64,000 nt of DNA from Actinomycetaceae bacterium (GCA_030527545.1 JAUNAP010000002.1:248001-312000), one strand, 5' to 3'; shown: positions 17,432-27,163, counted from the stretch's first letter. The notes: generated by a model from the sequence alone, not told the origin. Program-made: numbers and translations.

Positions 17432-18697
17432 ATGAGCGAGAGCGTGTCCACACTCGACGATGCCTGCGATTGGTCGCCCAAGCGGCGCGGCTTGGCAATC
17501 ACTGCCGTGCCGGCGACTTTTGCGCCCACCCCGTGGCGCGGCGAGACCACACCGACCCTGTCGGATCTCACGACGCTGGGCGTAGGCGGGCCGATCAAGA
17601 CATACGTCGAGGTGGACACCGAGCGCGACTTTATCGACGCGATCTCTTCGGCCGACGCCGAGGGTAAGCCCGTGCTTGTCCTCGGCGGAGGGTCGAACCT
17701 CGTTGCCCCCGACGAAGGGTTCGACGGCGTCGTCGTGCGCGACCTCAGGCGCGAGATCGACGTTGTCGACGACAGCGCCTGCGGGGGTGCGACGGTGCGG
17801 GTGAGCGCTGGTATGCCCCTCGACGAGCTTGTCGTCAGGGCGATCGAGGAGGGGTGGATGGGCCTCGAATCGCTATCGGGGATCCCCGGCAGCGTGGGAG
17901 CCGCTCCCGTCCAAAACGTCGGCGCCTACGGCCACGAGGTCTCCGAGGTCATCTCGTCGGTGGCCACGTGGGATCGCCTCACCGGGCAGCGTCACCACAT
18001 GCCACTGTCCGAGCTCGCCTTCGGCTATCGCACCTCGGTGCTCAAGCGGACGGGCGTGCGCGGGGGCCCGCCCATGGAGGTCACTGGGCGCTGGGTCGTC
18101 ACCTCGGTCGAATTTGCCTTCCGTCACGCCACGCTGTCCGCTCCCGTTGCCTACCGGCAGCTGGCCGAGCATATGGGCGTCGCGGTAGGCGAACGGGTCG
18201 ATTCCGTCCGTGTACGCGAGGCCGTGTTGGACCTGCGGCGAGGAAAGGGCATGGTGCTGGATCCGGCGGATCCCGACACGCACTCGGCCGGTTCTTTCTT
18301 CACCAACCCCGTCCTCACCACGGCGGGGGCCGAGGGGTTGCCGCCCGAAGCCCCGCGCTACCCCGTTTACGACTACACGGCAAGGCGCAACATCGCCGAC
18401 GAGGCCCCGATCGTCGACGACCGCGTGAAAACCTCAGCCGCGTGGCTCATCGCCCACGCGGGGATCGATCGCGGCGAGAGGATCGAGCCGAACGCACCCG
18501 TCGCCATCTCGAGTAAGCACACGCTCGCGCTCGCGCGTGTGGGGCACGCGCGCGCGGTGGACGTGCGCCTCCTGGCCGATCACGTTGTCGAGGCCGTGAG
18601 GGAACGCTTCGGTATCACGCTCACCCCCGAACCCGCATTTTTCGATGCAAAAGGCCGCTTGGCTTGGGACCGCCTTCACACCGGCAGTGAAAAATGA
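17432..18697 (+). CDS. murB: UDP-N-acetylenolpyruvoylglucosamine reductase
   Basis: This 421-residue FAD enzyme makes UDP-N-acetylmuramate from the enolpyruvyl precursor with NADPH, an essential peptidoglycan step. The FAD domain has TTLGVGGP and [37 protein letters not shown] is the canonical MurB signature. The catalytic serine region is [11 protein letters not shown]. An extra ~35 residues precede the core, making it longer than many homologues. It is followed 13 bases later by the aminotransferase gene. MurB is normally part of the rpmG-to-secE neighbourhood in actinobacteria. Confidence 0.95.
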   Translation: MSESVSTLDDACDWSPKRRGLAITAVPATFAPTPWRGETTPTLSDLTTLGVGGPIKTYVEVDTERDFIDAISSADAEGKPVLVLGGGSNLVAPDEGFDGVVVRDLRREIDVVDDSACGGATVRVSAGMPLDELVVRAIEEGWMGLESLSGIPGSVGAAPVQNVGAYGHEVSEVISSVATWDRLTGQRHHMPLSELAFGYRTSVLKRTGVRGGPPMEVTGRWVVTSVEFAFRHATLSAPVAYRQLAEHMGVAVGERVDSVRVREAVLDLRRGKGMVLDPADPDTHSAGSFFTNPVLTTAGAEGLPPEAPRYPVYDYTARRNIADEAPIVDDRVKTSAAWLIAHAGIDRGERIEPNAPVAISSKHTLALARVGHARAVDVRLLADHVVEAVRERFGITLTPEPAFFDAKGRLAWDRLHTGSEK

Positions 18698-18710
18698 GAA
18701 ACTAACAGGC

Positions 18711-19922
18711 ATGAGCGAGCACACCCACCATCTGTCCGATCGTCTGTCTGCCATCGCCCCGTCGGCCACGCTTGCGGTCACCGCCCGTGCCGCACAACTG
18801 CGTGCCGCCGGCGAACCCGTCATCGGGTTCGGAGCTGGCGAACCCGACTTCCCAACCCCCGACTACATTGTCCGCGCGGCGCAGGAGGCCTGTGCCGATC
18901 CGGCCAACCACAAGTACACGGCCGGGGCGGGGCTCGCGCAGTTGCGCGAGGCCATCGCGGAAAAGACGCTGCGTGACTCCGGCTACGAGGTCGACCCCGA
19001 CTCGATCGTCGTGACGAACGGTGGTAAGCAGGCCGTCTTCCAGGCTTTCCATGCGCTGCTCAACCCGGGCGACGAGGCCATCTTGCCGACGCCCTACTGG
19101 ACCTCCTACTCCGAGATCATCAACCTCACCGGCGCGCGCACCGTCAAGGTATTCGCCGGCGCCGATCAGGACTACAAGGTGAGTGTCGATCAGCTCGAGG
19201 CCGCCCGCACCCCCGCGACAAAGGTCTTGCTCTTCTGTTCGCCGTCGAACCCGACGGGCGCCGTCTACACGCGCGAGGAGGTCCGTGAGATTGGCCAGTG
19301 GTGCCTCGAGCACGGCGTGTGGGTGATCACGGATGAAATCTATGAGCACCTGCTCTACGACGGCGCCGAGCCCGCACACATCGTCGCCGAGGTTCCCGAA
19401 CTCGCGGACCAGGCGATCGTCCTCAACGGCGTGGCGAAGACCTACGCGATGACGGGGTGGCGTGTCGGCTGGATGATCGGCCCGAAGCCGGTCATTACCC
19501 TGGCGAAGAACTTCCAGTCGCACCTGTGCTCGAACGTTTGCAACGTCGCGCAGCAGGCGGCGCTCGCCGCCGTGTCGGGGCCGCTAGACGCCGTCATGGA
19601 GATGCGCGAGGCCTTCGACCGTCGCCGGCAGCGCATGGTCGAGATCCTCACCCCCATCGAGGGGCTCGAGGTGCCGCGTCCGCAGGGGGCCTTCTACGTC
19701 TACGCCGACTGTCGCGCCCTGCTTGGCCGCGAGGTCGCCGGGCAGGTGTGCCAGACGTCCCAGCAGCTCGCGAGTGTTCTTCTCGACGAGGCGAAGGTCG
19801 CGGTTGTGCCCGGTGAGGCCTTCGGTCCGTCCGGTTACATCCGTTTGTCGTACGCCCTGGGTGACGACGATCTGGTCACTGGCTGTGAGCGGATCGCCGA
19901 CGTGCTCAATCGAGCGAGTTAA
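18711..19922 (+). CDS. pyridoxal-phosphate aminotransferase, aspartate aminotransferase type
   Basis: This 403-residue class I aminotransferase should exchange amino groups between aspartate (or another amino acid) and 2-oxoglutarate. It has [14 protein letters not shown] at the substrate lid, [11 protein letters not shown] at the cofactor phosphate, [16 protein letters not shown] with the conserved Asn, [11 protein letters not shown] with the pyridine-binding Asp and Tyr, and [15 protein letters not shown] with the Schiff-base lysine. The start is ATG 18711; the frame is open for 22 further codons inside murB. The small membrane protein gene begins eight bases after the stop, so this gene may lead the sensor-kinase operon. 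Confidence 0.93.
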   Translation: MSEHTHHLSDRLSAIAPSATLAVTARAAQLRAAGEPVIGFGAGEPDFPTPDYIVRAAQEACADPANHKYTAGAGLAQLREAIAEKTLRDSGYEVDPDSIVVTNGGKQAVFQAFHALLNPGDEAILPTPYWTSYSEIINLTGARTVKVFAGADQDYKVSVDQLEAARTPATKVLLFCSPSNPTGAVYTREEVREIGQWCLEHGVWVITDEIYEHLLYDGAEPAHIVAEVPELADQAIVLNGVAKTYAMTGWRVGWMIGPKPVITLAKNFQSHLCSNVCNVAQQAALAAVSGPLDAVMEMREAFDRRRQRMVEILTPIEGLEVPRPQGAFYVYADCRALLGREVAGQVCQTSQQLASVLLDEAKVAVVPGEAFGPSGYIRLSYALGDDDLVTGCERIADVLNRAS

Positions 19923-19930
19923 CGCAGGCC

Positions 19931-20164
19931 GTGAAGCTCATGCGTTCGCGCGGGTTCGTGGGGGTCTCCCTCTTCATCGTCGGTTTGTGCGTGGCGGCTT
20001 CGATCGCCGTGTGGGGGCTGTTCACCCTCATGGATCAGCCCGACGACCTCGGACCCGCCGTGCGCGTGACGCCGCTGGTGAGCACGGAGCCGAGCAGTGA
20101 GGGGCCCGACGAGGTGACGTCGGTGCCCGGTGTTCCCACGTCGCTTCCACAGGAGGGTCGGTGA
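19931..20164 (+). CDS. small single-pass membrane protein
   Basis: This 77-residue protein starts at GTG 19931. It has a basic N terminus (MKLMRSR), one hydrophobic segment (GVSLFIVGLCVAASIAVWGL, residues ~10-30) and an extracytoplasmic tail of about 45 residues rich in Pro, Ser, Thr and acids. No known domain. Its stop TGA overlaps the GTG of the sensor kinase (GTGA at 20161-20164), so the two are translationally coupled. I infer an accessory role in signal sensing by the kinase. Confidence 0.7.
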   Translation: MKLMRSRGFVGVSLFIVGLCVAASIAVWGLFTLMDQPDDLGPAVRVTPLVSTEPSSEGPDEVTSVPGVPTSLPQEGR

Positions 20165-21768
20165 GCAGTCTCGACCCTAATTACGCGCCAGACACGAGGG
20201 TGACGCCGACACGTGTCCTCGATGCCGCCGAATTCGGTGAGCCCCCCCGCTACCCGTCGTCGCGACAGTTCACGCTGAGTTCGCTGCGTTTTCGCGTTGC
20301 CCTCAATTTTGTTGCGGTGTCGCTGGCCGTGCTCGTCCTCATGGGATCGATCATCGCGGTGACCGGGCTGTGGCAGGTGCATCACGCGCAGGATCAGCAG
20401 TCGCAGCAGGCGGTCACTTCGGTGCGCCAGTTCGCCGAATCGACGCAGCGCCGACTCGACGAAAAGACGACGGTGAGTACCTACGACGTCCTCTACGGCT
20501 ATCTCGGGCGCGCTCCCAGAGAAGCCCACACGTCCCTCATCGGTGTCGTGGAGGGAACTCTGCGGGCCTACCAGGCCGGTCGAGGCGATCAGGCTGTGGG
20601 CAACCGTCAGCTCATGGAGCGCATCTGCGCACAGACCCAAAAGACTGACCGAGCACAGGCGATCAGTATCGATATCGACGATCAGACCTGGCGGGCGACC
20701 ATCGTTCCCCTCTTCGTCGGTAACGAGAGGGGTGCCCTCGTTCTTGTTCAAGACGTCGATGCGGCGATCGAGCCCACGCTCAACCTCGTACGGATTTTCG
20801 CCGGGGTGTCTCTCGTCGTCTTGACACTCGTTGCGTTCGTGACGTGGATGGGGATGTCGCGGATCCTGCGTCCCCTCGCGCAGCTGCGGGCGATGACTCG
20901 CTCGGTTGTCACCGCGGACGACCTCACCCAGCGGCTTCCCGTGGCCGCCGACGACGATCTCGGCGACGTTGCGGCGTCCTTCAACGACATGATCGATCGC
21001 CTTCAGCACACGTTCGAGTCTCAGCGCCACCTCCTCAACGACGCGGGTCACGAGCTGCGCACTCCGCTGACGGTCGTGTCGGGTCACCTCGAACTGATGG
21101 ACCCGACGGATCCGGTGGATGCCGCGCACACGCGCGACCTCGTTCTCGAAGAGGTCGCTCGCATGCACCGCATGACAGAGGACCTCATCGACGTGGCCAG
21201 GGCGACGACGCCGAATTTCGTTCGCCCCGAAGACACGAACATCACGGAGCTCACGCTCGATGTCGTCCAGCACGCCTCGCAGCTGGGGGAACAGCGTTTC
21301 ACGCTCGACAACCTGGGGGAGGGGCAGGTGTGGGCCGACCAGCAGCGGCTCAGCCAGGCGATGCTGCAGTTGGCGGAGAACGCGACGAAGTTCTCGGAAC
21401 CTCACTCGCGGATCTTCATCGGATCTGGCATCGACGTCGAGCCGGAGCTCATCGGCCACACGGGCCGGATCATCCCGACGACGCCGGTCGTCGCGCCCGG
21501 TCACGTTCGCCCGCGGGCCCCCTACGTGGCTTTGTGGGTGCGCGACGAGGGCATCGGCATCGAGCCGCGCAACGCCCTGCGGATCTTCGACCGTTTCGCG
21601 CGAGTCGATCATGCCCGCCCGGGATCGGGACTGGGGCTGACAATCGTTTCTGCTATCGCCGCCGCCCACCACGGCAGTCTCGAGCTGCGCAGTGCGCCCG
21701 GCAGCGGTAGCGTGTTCACTTTGTTTATTCCGTTGAAGCCCGGAAAGGGAGGAACAGGCCATGGCTGA
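20161..21768 (+). CDS. two-component sensor histidine kinase
   Basis: This 535-residue kinase has a ~45-residue cytoplasmic N terminus, a first membrane helix (~47-70), an extracytoplasmic sensor region (~71-205), a second helix (~210-230), a HAMP linker (~231-283) and a HisKA domain whose phosphoacceptor is His297 in NDAGHELRTPLT. The ATP domain shows LAENATKFSEPHS (N box), RDEGIGIE (G1) and GSGLGLTIVSAIAAAHHG (G2). It carries an insert of about 30 residues between N and G1 boxes. The sensed signal is unknown. The downstream regulator gene starts before this one ends (8-base overlap). Confidence 0.93.
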   Translation: MSSLDPNYAPDTRVTPTRVLDAAEFGEPPRYPSSRQFTLSSLRFRVALNFVAVSLAVLVLMGSIIAVTGLWQVHHAQDQQSQQAVTSVRQFAESTQRRLDEKTTVSTYDVLYGYLGRAPREAHTSLIGVVEGTLRAYQAGRGDQAVGNRQLMERICAQTQKTDRAQAISIDIDDQTWRATIVPLFVGNERGALVLVQDVDAAIEPTLNLVRIFAGVSLVVLTLVAFVTWMGMSRILRPLAQLRAMTRSVVTADDLTQRLPVAADDDLGDVAASFNDMIDRLQHTFESQRHLLNDAGHELRTPLTVVSGHLELMDPTDPVDAAHTRDLVLEEVARMHRMTEDLIDVARATTPNFVRPEDTNITELTLDVVQHASQLGEQRFTLDNLGEGQVWADQQRLSQAMLQLAENATKFSEPHSRIFIGSGIDVEPELIGHTGRIIPTTPVVAPGHVRPRAPYVALWVRDEGIGIEPRNALRIFDRFARVDHARPGSGLGLTIVSAIAAAHHGSLELRSAPGSGSVFTLFIPLKPGKGGTGHG

Positions 21769-22435
21769 GCGAATCCTTGTAGTGGAGGACGAACCCGGGA
21801 TCTCCTCGTTTTTGTCGAAGGGGTTGGAACACGCCGGCTACGACGTGACGGTCGTCGACAAGGGGCGTGAGGCGATTCGGCAGATCCAAGATCACGTGTT
21901 CCAGCTCATGCTGCTCGACATCGGCTTGCCCGACATTGATGGATTTGGGGTGCTCGAACACGTGCGTGGCCAGGGCCACAAGCTTCCCATCATCGTGTTG
22001 ACGGCACGCACGAGCGTCGATGACACCGTCGCCGGACTGTCTCAGGGCGCCGATGACTACATGTCCAAGCCCTTCAGGCTCGAGGAACTCATCGCGCGCG
22101 TGCGCTTGCAACTGCGCAAGGCGCACAGCCAGTCGAACGAAGCCGACGACGTCCTCGAGGCCGGACCGATTCGGCTCGAGCTGAGGACGCACCGGGTTTT
22201 CGTCGACGGCGAGCCGATCGAGCTGACCCCGCGAGAGTTCACGATGCTGCAGGCGTTCATTGAGCACCCCGACCAGGTGCTCACCCGCACCCAGCTGCTC
22301 GATCTCGTGTGGGGGTTCGACTACGACCCGGGCTCGAATGTCGTCGACGTCTACGTGCGCTACCTGCGTTTGAAAATCGGCATGAAGCGGATCGCGACGG
22401 TGCGCGGTATCGGCTACCGATTGGATGTCGACTAG
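21761..22435 (+). CDS. OmpR-family response regulator
   Basis: This 224-residue regulator has a receiver domain with the acidic pair VVEDEPG, phosphoacceptor Asp53 in LMLLDIGLPDIDG, Thr in VLTART and the lysine in DDYMSKPF. The C-terminal winged helix (~130-224) includes ELTPREFTMLQAF and VDVYVRYLRLKI. ATG 21761 overlaps the kinase gene, so the two are a cognate pair. The downstream hydrolase gene overlaps its 3' end by 11 bases and is likely a direct output or partner. The full length fits the family. Confidence 0.95.
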   Translation: MAERILVVEDEPGISSFLSKGLEHAGYDVTVVDKGREAIRQIQDHVFQLMLLDIGLPDIDGFGVLEHVRGQGHKLPIIVLTARTSVDDTVAGLSQGADDYMSKPFRLEELIARVRLQLRKAHSQSNEADDVLEAGPIRLELRTHRVFVDGEPIELTPREFTMLQAFIEHPDQVLTRTQLLDLVWGFDYDPGSNVVDVYVRYLRLKIGMKRIATVRGIGYRLDVD

Positions 22436-24254
22436 GATGCGTCGCGCCGTCACCGTTGCCCTCAATGCGTGGAGTCGGAAGAAAATTCCCGACCCCGTCA
22501 TCACGATGCGCGCCCTGTCCATCGATGGGCAGCGTGTATTCGTACGCACCTACCGGGTGACGCGCGACGGCAGCGGACGGTCTCTGGGCGAGGGAGGCGT
22601 GCCGGTCATCGTTCTCGTCCACGGGATCGGCGTGTCGGCCCGCTATTTCATACCGCTGGCGAACGCCCTGGCGGACGTCGCCGATGTCCTCATGATGGAT
22701 TTGCCCGGCTTCTCGACGCTGCCGGTGCCCGACAAGGCGCTTGGCATCGAGGGATTTGGGCGCACGCTCGTGGAGACGATTCGCGCCGAGGGGATCAAGG
22801 ATCCGGTGATCCTCGGCCATTCGATGGGGGCTCAGGTCGTCGTCGAGGCGCTCAATGAGGCGCCCGACCTGGCGGGCCGCATCCTCTTGCTGGGGCCGCC
22901 CGTCAACGCGGCCGAGCGTTCGCTCGTGCGCGTGGGGGTGCGTTTCCTTCAGTCCTCCGCGCTCGAGCCTTTCCGCGTCGGTCTCATCGCGATTCCCGCC
23001 TACCTACAGTGCGGCATGCACTGGTTCGTCGAGGTCTTGCCCGCCATGCTGGGCTATCCGGTGGAGTCAAAGATCGCGAACGTGTCGGCGGCGCTCGTGC
23101 TTGTCCGCGGTGAGCACGACTATGTGGCCCCTCCGAATTGGATTGAGGATTTGGCGACGGCAAGTGGCGGGGCCGCCGAGATCTACACGGTCGCCCACGC
23201 TGCCCACTCGGTCATGTATGAGCATCACGACCTCATTGCCCACCGGCTCATTGAGCTGGCGATGACCGCCTCTCCGCTAGGTGGTGATGTCGTGCGCGAG
23301 GAGGATCTGCGCCAGCTCGCCAGGCGGCGTCATCTTCCCGAGGCCGATGCGCACAACCCCCACGACATCGTCACGGCCTTGCTTCCCAACGACGACGAGA
23401 TCGCCGGCCGGGAGACCTCGTCGGCAAAGGTGCGCCGCCGTATCATGGGCTCGCCGCTTGCCGCCCTCGCTCACGCCGGTCACGTCCTCGTCACGGACGT
23501 GCGCGACGGCACGAGGGAGACCTTTCGCTCCCCGCAGTGGCGAGAGACGATGCCGGGTGACTATTGGCATTCGCTCAAGCAGGAGAAGGCCAATCTCGTT
23601 GCTGCCGCACGTGACGCGTTGACGATCATGCGTCGCGGGTGGGCCGACGAGGCCGAGATCGAAGAGTTCGAGGAACGTCTCACGCCCTATCCCGTTTATA
23701 CGGTGTCGGGCATGGCGCAGACGTGGCGGATCTTCGGCCCTCTGGGGGACAAACTCAGGGCTCAAGGAGTCGACGTGCGTCCGATTGAGACGCTGGGGCG
23801 TTCGATGGCTCCCATCGATGAACTTGCTGCCCGGGTGGAGGCGAGGCTGCGTCACGACGACGTACGCAATGCAGTTCTCGTGGCTCATTCGAAGGGCGGG
23901 CTCGTCGCGAAGTGCGTGCTGCTGGGTCCCGAGGGGTGGAGGGTGCGTCGCGTCATCGCCCTGGGCACCCCGTGGCAGGGGTCGGCGCTCGCGGGCCTGG
24001 CGCCGCTGTGGGGTCCGGCGCGCCAGCTCAATCCCGCCAACGGCGAGATCGCGAAGCTCGCCCGGCACCCGGAGGTCAACGGCCGCATCTGGACAGTCTC
24101 GGCGTCGTTTGACGAGCAGGTGCCGCAGGGTACGACGCTGGAGGGTGCGCGTGACGTCGCCTTGGAGCAGGCGGGCCATAATCACCTCACCGACGGGGCA
24201 GAAGCAATGGCGGTCGTTTCGCGGCTGCTCGCCGAGGACGCCGAGGGTGAATGA
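22425..24254 (+). CDS. tandem alpha/beta-hydrolase protein
   Basis: This 609-residue protein carries two separate alpha/beta-hydrolase domains. Domain 1 (~60-280) has VLVHGIGVSARYF (oxyanion loop), nucleophile Ser133 in GHSMGAQ, a likely Asp232 in RGEHDYV and His261. Domain 2 (~422-605) has VYTVSGM, nucleophile Ser489 in VAHSKGGLVAK, LGTPWQGS typical of lipases/acyl hydrolases, Asp563 and His585 or His587. They are joined by a ~140-residue charged linker. No signal peptide, so probably cytosolic. It overlaps the response regulator; ATG 22437 is an alternative start. The substrate is unknown; lipid or ester hydrolysis is an inference. Confidence 0.82.
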   Translation: MSTRMRRAVTVALNAWSRKKIPDPVITMRALSIDGQRVFVRTYRVTRDGSGRSLGEGGVPVIVLVHGIGVSARYFIPLANALADVADVLMMDLPGFSTLPVPDKALGIEGFGRTLVETIRAEGIKDPVILGHSMGAQVVVEALNEAPDLAGRILLLGPPVNAAERSLVRVGVRFLQSSALEPFRVGLIAIPAYLQCGMHWFVEVLPAMLGYPVESKIANVSAALVLVRGEHDYVAPPNWIEDLATASGGAAEIYTVAHAAHSVMYEHHDLIAHRLIELAMTASPLGGDVVREEDLRQLARRRHLPEADAHNPHDIVTALLPNDDEIAGRETSSAKVRRRIMGSPLAALAHAGHVLVTDVRDGTRETFRSPQWRETMPGDYWHSLKQEKANLVAAARDALTIMRRGWADEAEIEEFEERLTPYPVYTVSGMAQTWRIFGPLGDKLRAQGVDVRPIETLGRSMAPIDELAARVEARLRHDDVRNAVLVAHSKGGLVAKCVLLGPEGWRVRRVIALGTPWQGSALAGLAPLWGPARQLNPANGEIAKLARHPEVNGRIWTVSASFDEQVPQGTTLEGARDVALEQAGHNHLTDGAEAMAVVSRLLAEDAEGE

Positions 24255-24281
24255 TGCCTCGCTCACTTTTCGTCTCCCGGT

Positions 24282-24310
24282 TTGAGCTGGCGGGCCATCC
24301 TCGCTAGACT
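24282..24310 (+). promoter_or_regulatory. promoter of tRNA-Trp
   Basis: TTGAGC (24282-24287), exactly 17 bases, TAGACT (24305-24310). The tRNA starts 31 bases past the -10. The same TAGACT -10 recurs at dnaK, clpB, the sugar importer and the esterase. Confidence 0.75.
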
Positions 24311-24340
24311 CTGTTGAGCAGTACGGCTCGCGCCGTGCGA

Positions 24341-24416
24341 AGGGCAGTGGCGCAATTGGTAGCGCAACGGTCTCCAAAACCGTAGGTTGTGGGTTCGAGT
24401 CCCGCCTGCCCTGCCA
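24341..24416 (+). tRNA. tRNA-Trp (CCA)
   Basis: The cloverleaf spans 24341-24413 (acceptor AGGGCAG with CTGCCCT, anticodon stem ACGGT/ACCGT, anticodon CCA at 24374-24376), discriminator G, and an encoded 3' CCA at 24414-24416. It lies just before secE, the usual actinobacterial place. Confidence 0.97.
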
Positions 24417-24498
24417 GGAAGGAACCCCACCCGGGGCCCCGGGCGGGCAGAAAGCATGGCCGGCCCCGGTCGGTCCGATCACAGCGAGGTATAACGTC

Positions 24499-24726
24499 GT
24501 GGCGGCATCGTCTTCAGCAACGAACGAAGACAAGCGGGGCATCTTCTCCCGCATTGTTCTTTTTGTGCGCCAGATTATCGCCGAGCTCAAGAAGGTGCAC
24601 TGGCCGACGCGCGACGAACTGTGGACGTACTTCGGCGTCGTCATCGTCTTCGTGCTCTCGCTCATGGTCATCGTCGGCGTGTTCGACTTCGTGTTTATGT
24701 GGCTGGCGCGGTTGATTTTCGGTTAG
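24499..24726 (+). CDS. secE: protein translocase subunit SecE
   Basis: This 75-residue membrane protein is the small essential subunit of the SecYEG channel. It has a cytoplasmic amphipathic helix (FVRQIIAELKKVHWPTRDEL, the signature of the family) and a single C-terminal membrane helix. The start is GTG 24499, preceded by AGCGAGG. It is followed by nusG after 23 bases, as in nearly all bacteria. Confidence 0.97.
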   Translation: MAASSSATNEDKRGIFSRIVLFVRQIIAELKKVHWPTRDELWTYFGVVIVFVLSLMVIVGVFDFVFMWLARLIFG

Positions 24727-24749
24727 CGCGGTGAAGGAGTAGAGGCACG

Positions 24750-25583
24750 ATGAGCACCAATCTTTTCCAGGCCGAAGGCGAGGCCTTCGAGCCCGAGAAT
24801 GCTGAGAAACAGCAGGCTGAGGCAGCGCAGGAGCCCGTCATTGATGACCAGCCGTCTCTCGAGGAGTCGGCTGTTGAGGAAACGGCCGCGCCGGCGGAAG
24901 AGGAGCTGACTCCCGCCCAGGCGCAGGCGGAGTCGATCCAGGCGCGCGTCGAGGCGGCGCGCGAGGCGATCCGCGACGAACTGAGCGTGTTGCCCGGCTA
25001 CTGGTACGTGCTGCACACCTATTCGGGTTATGAGCGCAGGGTGAAGTCGAATCTGGAGCAGCGTATTCAGACCTTCAACATGGAGGACTACATCTATCAG
25101 GTCGAGGTGCCGATGGAGAAGGTCATCCAGGTCAAGCAGACCGAGCGCAAGGTCGTCGACCAGGTTCGCATTCCCGGTTATGCCCTCGTGCGCATGGAGC
25201 TGGTCGAGGATGCGCCTGATGCGTGGCGCGTCGTCAAAGACACTCCGGCGGTGACGGGGTTCGTGGGCGATGCCCAGAATCCGGTTCCTCTCACCGAGGA
25301 CGAGGTCGTGTCGATGCTCGCTCCCTCTCCGGAGGCCATCCAGGCCCAAGATATCGCTCAGGGGCGCGAGCGTTCGCGCAAGGCCGAGCAGGTTCGCCCG
25401 CAGGTTGAGGTCGATTTCGAGGTCGGCGAGAACGTCACGGTCACTGACGGCCCGTTCGCCACGATGCCCGCCACGATCTCCGAGATTGAGCCGGAGCAGC
25501 AAAAGCTCAAGGTCCTCGTTGTCATCTTCGACCGAGAGACCCCGGTGGAGCTGTCGTTCAATCAGGTCGCCAAGATTTCGTGA
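24750..25583 (+). CDS. nusG: transcription termination/antitermination factor NusG
   Basis: This 277-residue protein binds RNA polymerase and links it to Rho or the ribosome. The NGN domain (~85-195) begins [20 protein letters not shown] and has GYALVRMEL; the KOW domain (~225-270) has [19 protein letters not shown]. The first ~80 residues are an acidic, Gln/Glu/Ala-rich, low-complexity extension, longer than the E. coli protein but common among actinobacteria. The ATG is preceded by GTGAAGGAG. Confidence 0.97.
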   Translation: MSTNLFQAEGEAFEPENAEKQQAEAAQEPVIDDQPSLEESAVEETAAPAEEELTPAQAQAESIQARVEAAREAIRDELSVLPGYWYVLHTYSGYERRVKSNLEQRIQTFNMEDYIYQVEVPMEKVIQVKQTERKVVDQVRIPGYALVRMELVEDAPDAWRVVKDTPAVTGFVGDAQNPVPLTEDEVVSMLAPSPEAIQAQDIAQGRERSRKAEQVRPQVEVDFEVGENVTVTDGPFATMPATISEIEPEQQKLKVLVVIFDRETPVELSFNQVAKIS

Positions 25584-25632
25584 CGCACCCGTGAGGTGTG
25601 CCACGCACACTGGCGCGTGTGCAAATGTGGCG

Positions 25633-25638
25633 TAAACT
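25633..25638 (+). promoter_or_regulatory. -10 element for rplK-rplA
   Basis: TAAACT lies 72 bases before the rplK start, in the nusG-rplK gap where ribosomal operons usually have a promoter. No convincing -35 is visible. Confidence 0.45.
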
Positions 25639-25710
25639 AGGGCGCCGTGCGCATGCGTCAGCATGTCGGCCCGCGAGGGCCACACACTATCGAGAAGAAT
25701 AAGGACCCAC

Positions 25711-26148
25711 ATGGCTGCGAAGAAAAAGAAGAAGGTCACTGGCCTCATCAAGCTGCAGATTCCTGCAGGTTCGGCCAACCCGGCTCCTCCCGTTGGTCCG
25801 TCGCTTGCTCAGCACGGCGTCAACATCATGGAGTTCTGCAAGGCGTTTAACGCTGCGACGGAGTCGCGTCGTGGTGACATCGTCCCGGTCGAGGTGACGG
25901 TTTTCGAAGACCGTTCCTTCGAGTTTGTGACGAAGGAGCCGCCGGCCGCCCAGCTCATTAAGCGTGCTGCGGGCATCGACAAGGGATCGGGCGAGCCCCA
26001 CGTCAACAAGGTCGGTTCGCTGACGATGGATCAGGTCCGTCAGATCGCCGAGCAGAAGAAGGACGACCTCAACGCTAACGACATCGAGGCCGCTGCCAAG
26101 ATCATCGCTGGCACGGCTCGTTCGATGGGCGTCACGGTTAGCGAATAA
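25711..26148 (+). CDS. rplK: 50S ribosomal protein L11
   Basis: This 145-residue large-subunit protein binds 23S rRNA at the GTPase-associated centre. It starts [20 protein letters not shown] and contains [20 protein letters not shown] and the C-terminal rRNA-binding [12 protein letters not shown]. The start is ATG 25711 (AAGGACC upstream), not the in-frame GTG at 25663. It forms an operon with rplA 64 bases downstream. Confidence 0.98.
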   Translation: MAAKKKKKVTGLIKLQIPAGSANPAPPVGPSLAQHGVNIMEFCKAFNAATESRRGDIVPVEVTVFEDRSFEFVTKEPPAAQLIKRAAGIDKGSGEPHVNKVGSLTMDQVRQIAEQKKDDLNANDIEAAAKIIAGTARSMGVTVSE

Positions 26149-26212
26149 GACGACGCATCGGTGGCAGGGCCGGGTGCGGCCCGCGACAACCACGACTGCA
26201 AGGAGATAGCAG

Positions 26213-26929
26213 ATGGCAAAGCACTCGAAGGCGTATAACGCCGCGGCGACGAAGGTTCACAGGGATCGCCGCTACCAGCCGCTGGAGGCGATGCGGCTGG
26301 CGAAGGAGACCTCGTCGGTGAAGTTTGACGCGACGGTCGAGGTCGTGTTCCGCCTGGGCGTTGACCCGCGCCAGGCCGATCAGATGATCCGTGGCACGGT
26401 GACGCTGCCCCACGGCACGGGCAAGACCCAGAGGGTCCTGGTCTTTGCGAACGGGCCGAAGGAGCAGGAGGCGCTCGAGGCGGGCGCCGACGAGGTGGGT
26501 TCGGATGAGCTCATCGAGAAGGTCGCCGGGGGCTACACGGATTTCGACGTGGCCGTCGCGACGCCCGACATGATGGGCAAGGTTGGCCGGCTTGGCCGCG
26601 TGCTTGGCCCGCGTGGCCTCATGCCTAACCCGCGTACGGGCACGGTGACGATGGACGTGGCGAAGGTCGTCAAGGAGATCAAGGGCGGGCGTATCGAGTT
26701 CCGCGTTGATCGCCACGCGAACCTCCACTTCATCATCGGCAAGGTGTCGTTTGGTGCCGAGCAGCTCGCTCAGAACTACGCGACCGTCCTGGACGAGGTC
26801 CTGCGCCTCAAGCCGTCCTCGGCGAAGGGCCGCTACATCAAGAAGGCGACGGTGACGACGACGATGGGCCCGGGTATCCCGCTCGACGCGTCGCTCACCC
26901 GCGACCTGGATACGGATTCGCCTTCCTAA
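26213..26929 (+). CDS. rplA: 50S ribosomal protein L1
   Basis: This 238-residue large-subunit protein forms the L1 stalk and usually represses its own operon. It contains [20 protein letters not shown] and [18 protein letters not shown], the invariant signature. A GGAGATAGC ribosome site precedes ATG 26213. A strong hairpin follows 19 bases after the stop, so this is the end of the ribosomal operon. Confidence 0.98.
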   Translation: MAKHSKAYNAAATKVHRDRRYQPLEAMRLAKETSSVKFDATVEVVFRLGVDPRQADQMIRGTVTLPHGTGKTQRVLVFANGPKEQEALEAGADEVGSDELIEKVAGGYTDFDVAVATPDMMGKVGRLGRVLGPRGLMPNPRTGTVTMDVAKVVKEIKGGRIEFRVDRHANLHFIIGKVSFGAEQLAQNYATVLDEVLRLKPSSAKGRYIKKATVTTTMGPGIPLDASLTRDLDTDSPS

Positions 26930-26947
26930 TCGAAGGGACGCGAAGAT

Positions 26948-26977
26948 GATGGGGCCCGGCATGAGCCGGGCCCCATC
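26948..26977 (+). terminator. terminator after rplA
   Basis: A perfect 13-bp stem (GATGGGGCCCGGC with GCCGGGCCCCATC) and ATGA loop. No T tract follows, as is frequent in high-G+C genomes. Confidence 0.8.
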
Positions 26978-27163
26978 GCTATGTCCGCAGGGGTGGCGCC
27001 CACCGAGGTCTCGGCGCGCCTTTGTCGGGCATGATCTTCAGTGTCATATCGGACTGGGCTGGCGGGGATATGCGCGTGGGGCCACGAAGTTTCGCTCATC
27101 GTGGCGCTTTTCTCGCCCCTGCGCCCGAGGTTTCGCTACGCTGGGGAGGGTAAAGGAGGCATC

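Noticed and set aside
20035-21762. 575-codon open frame on the minus strand
   Set aside because: It is antisense to the complete sensor kinase with all kinase motifs; composition is Arg/Asp/His-rich and featureless.
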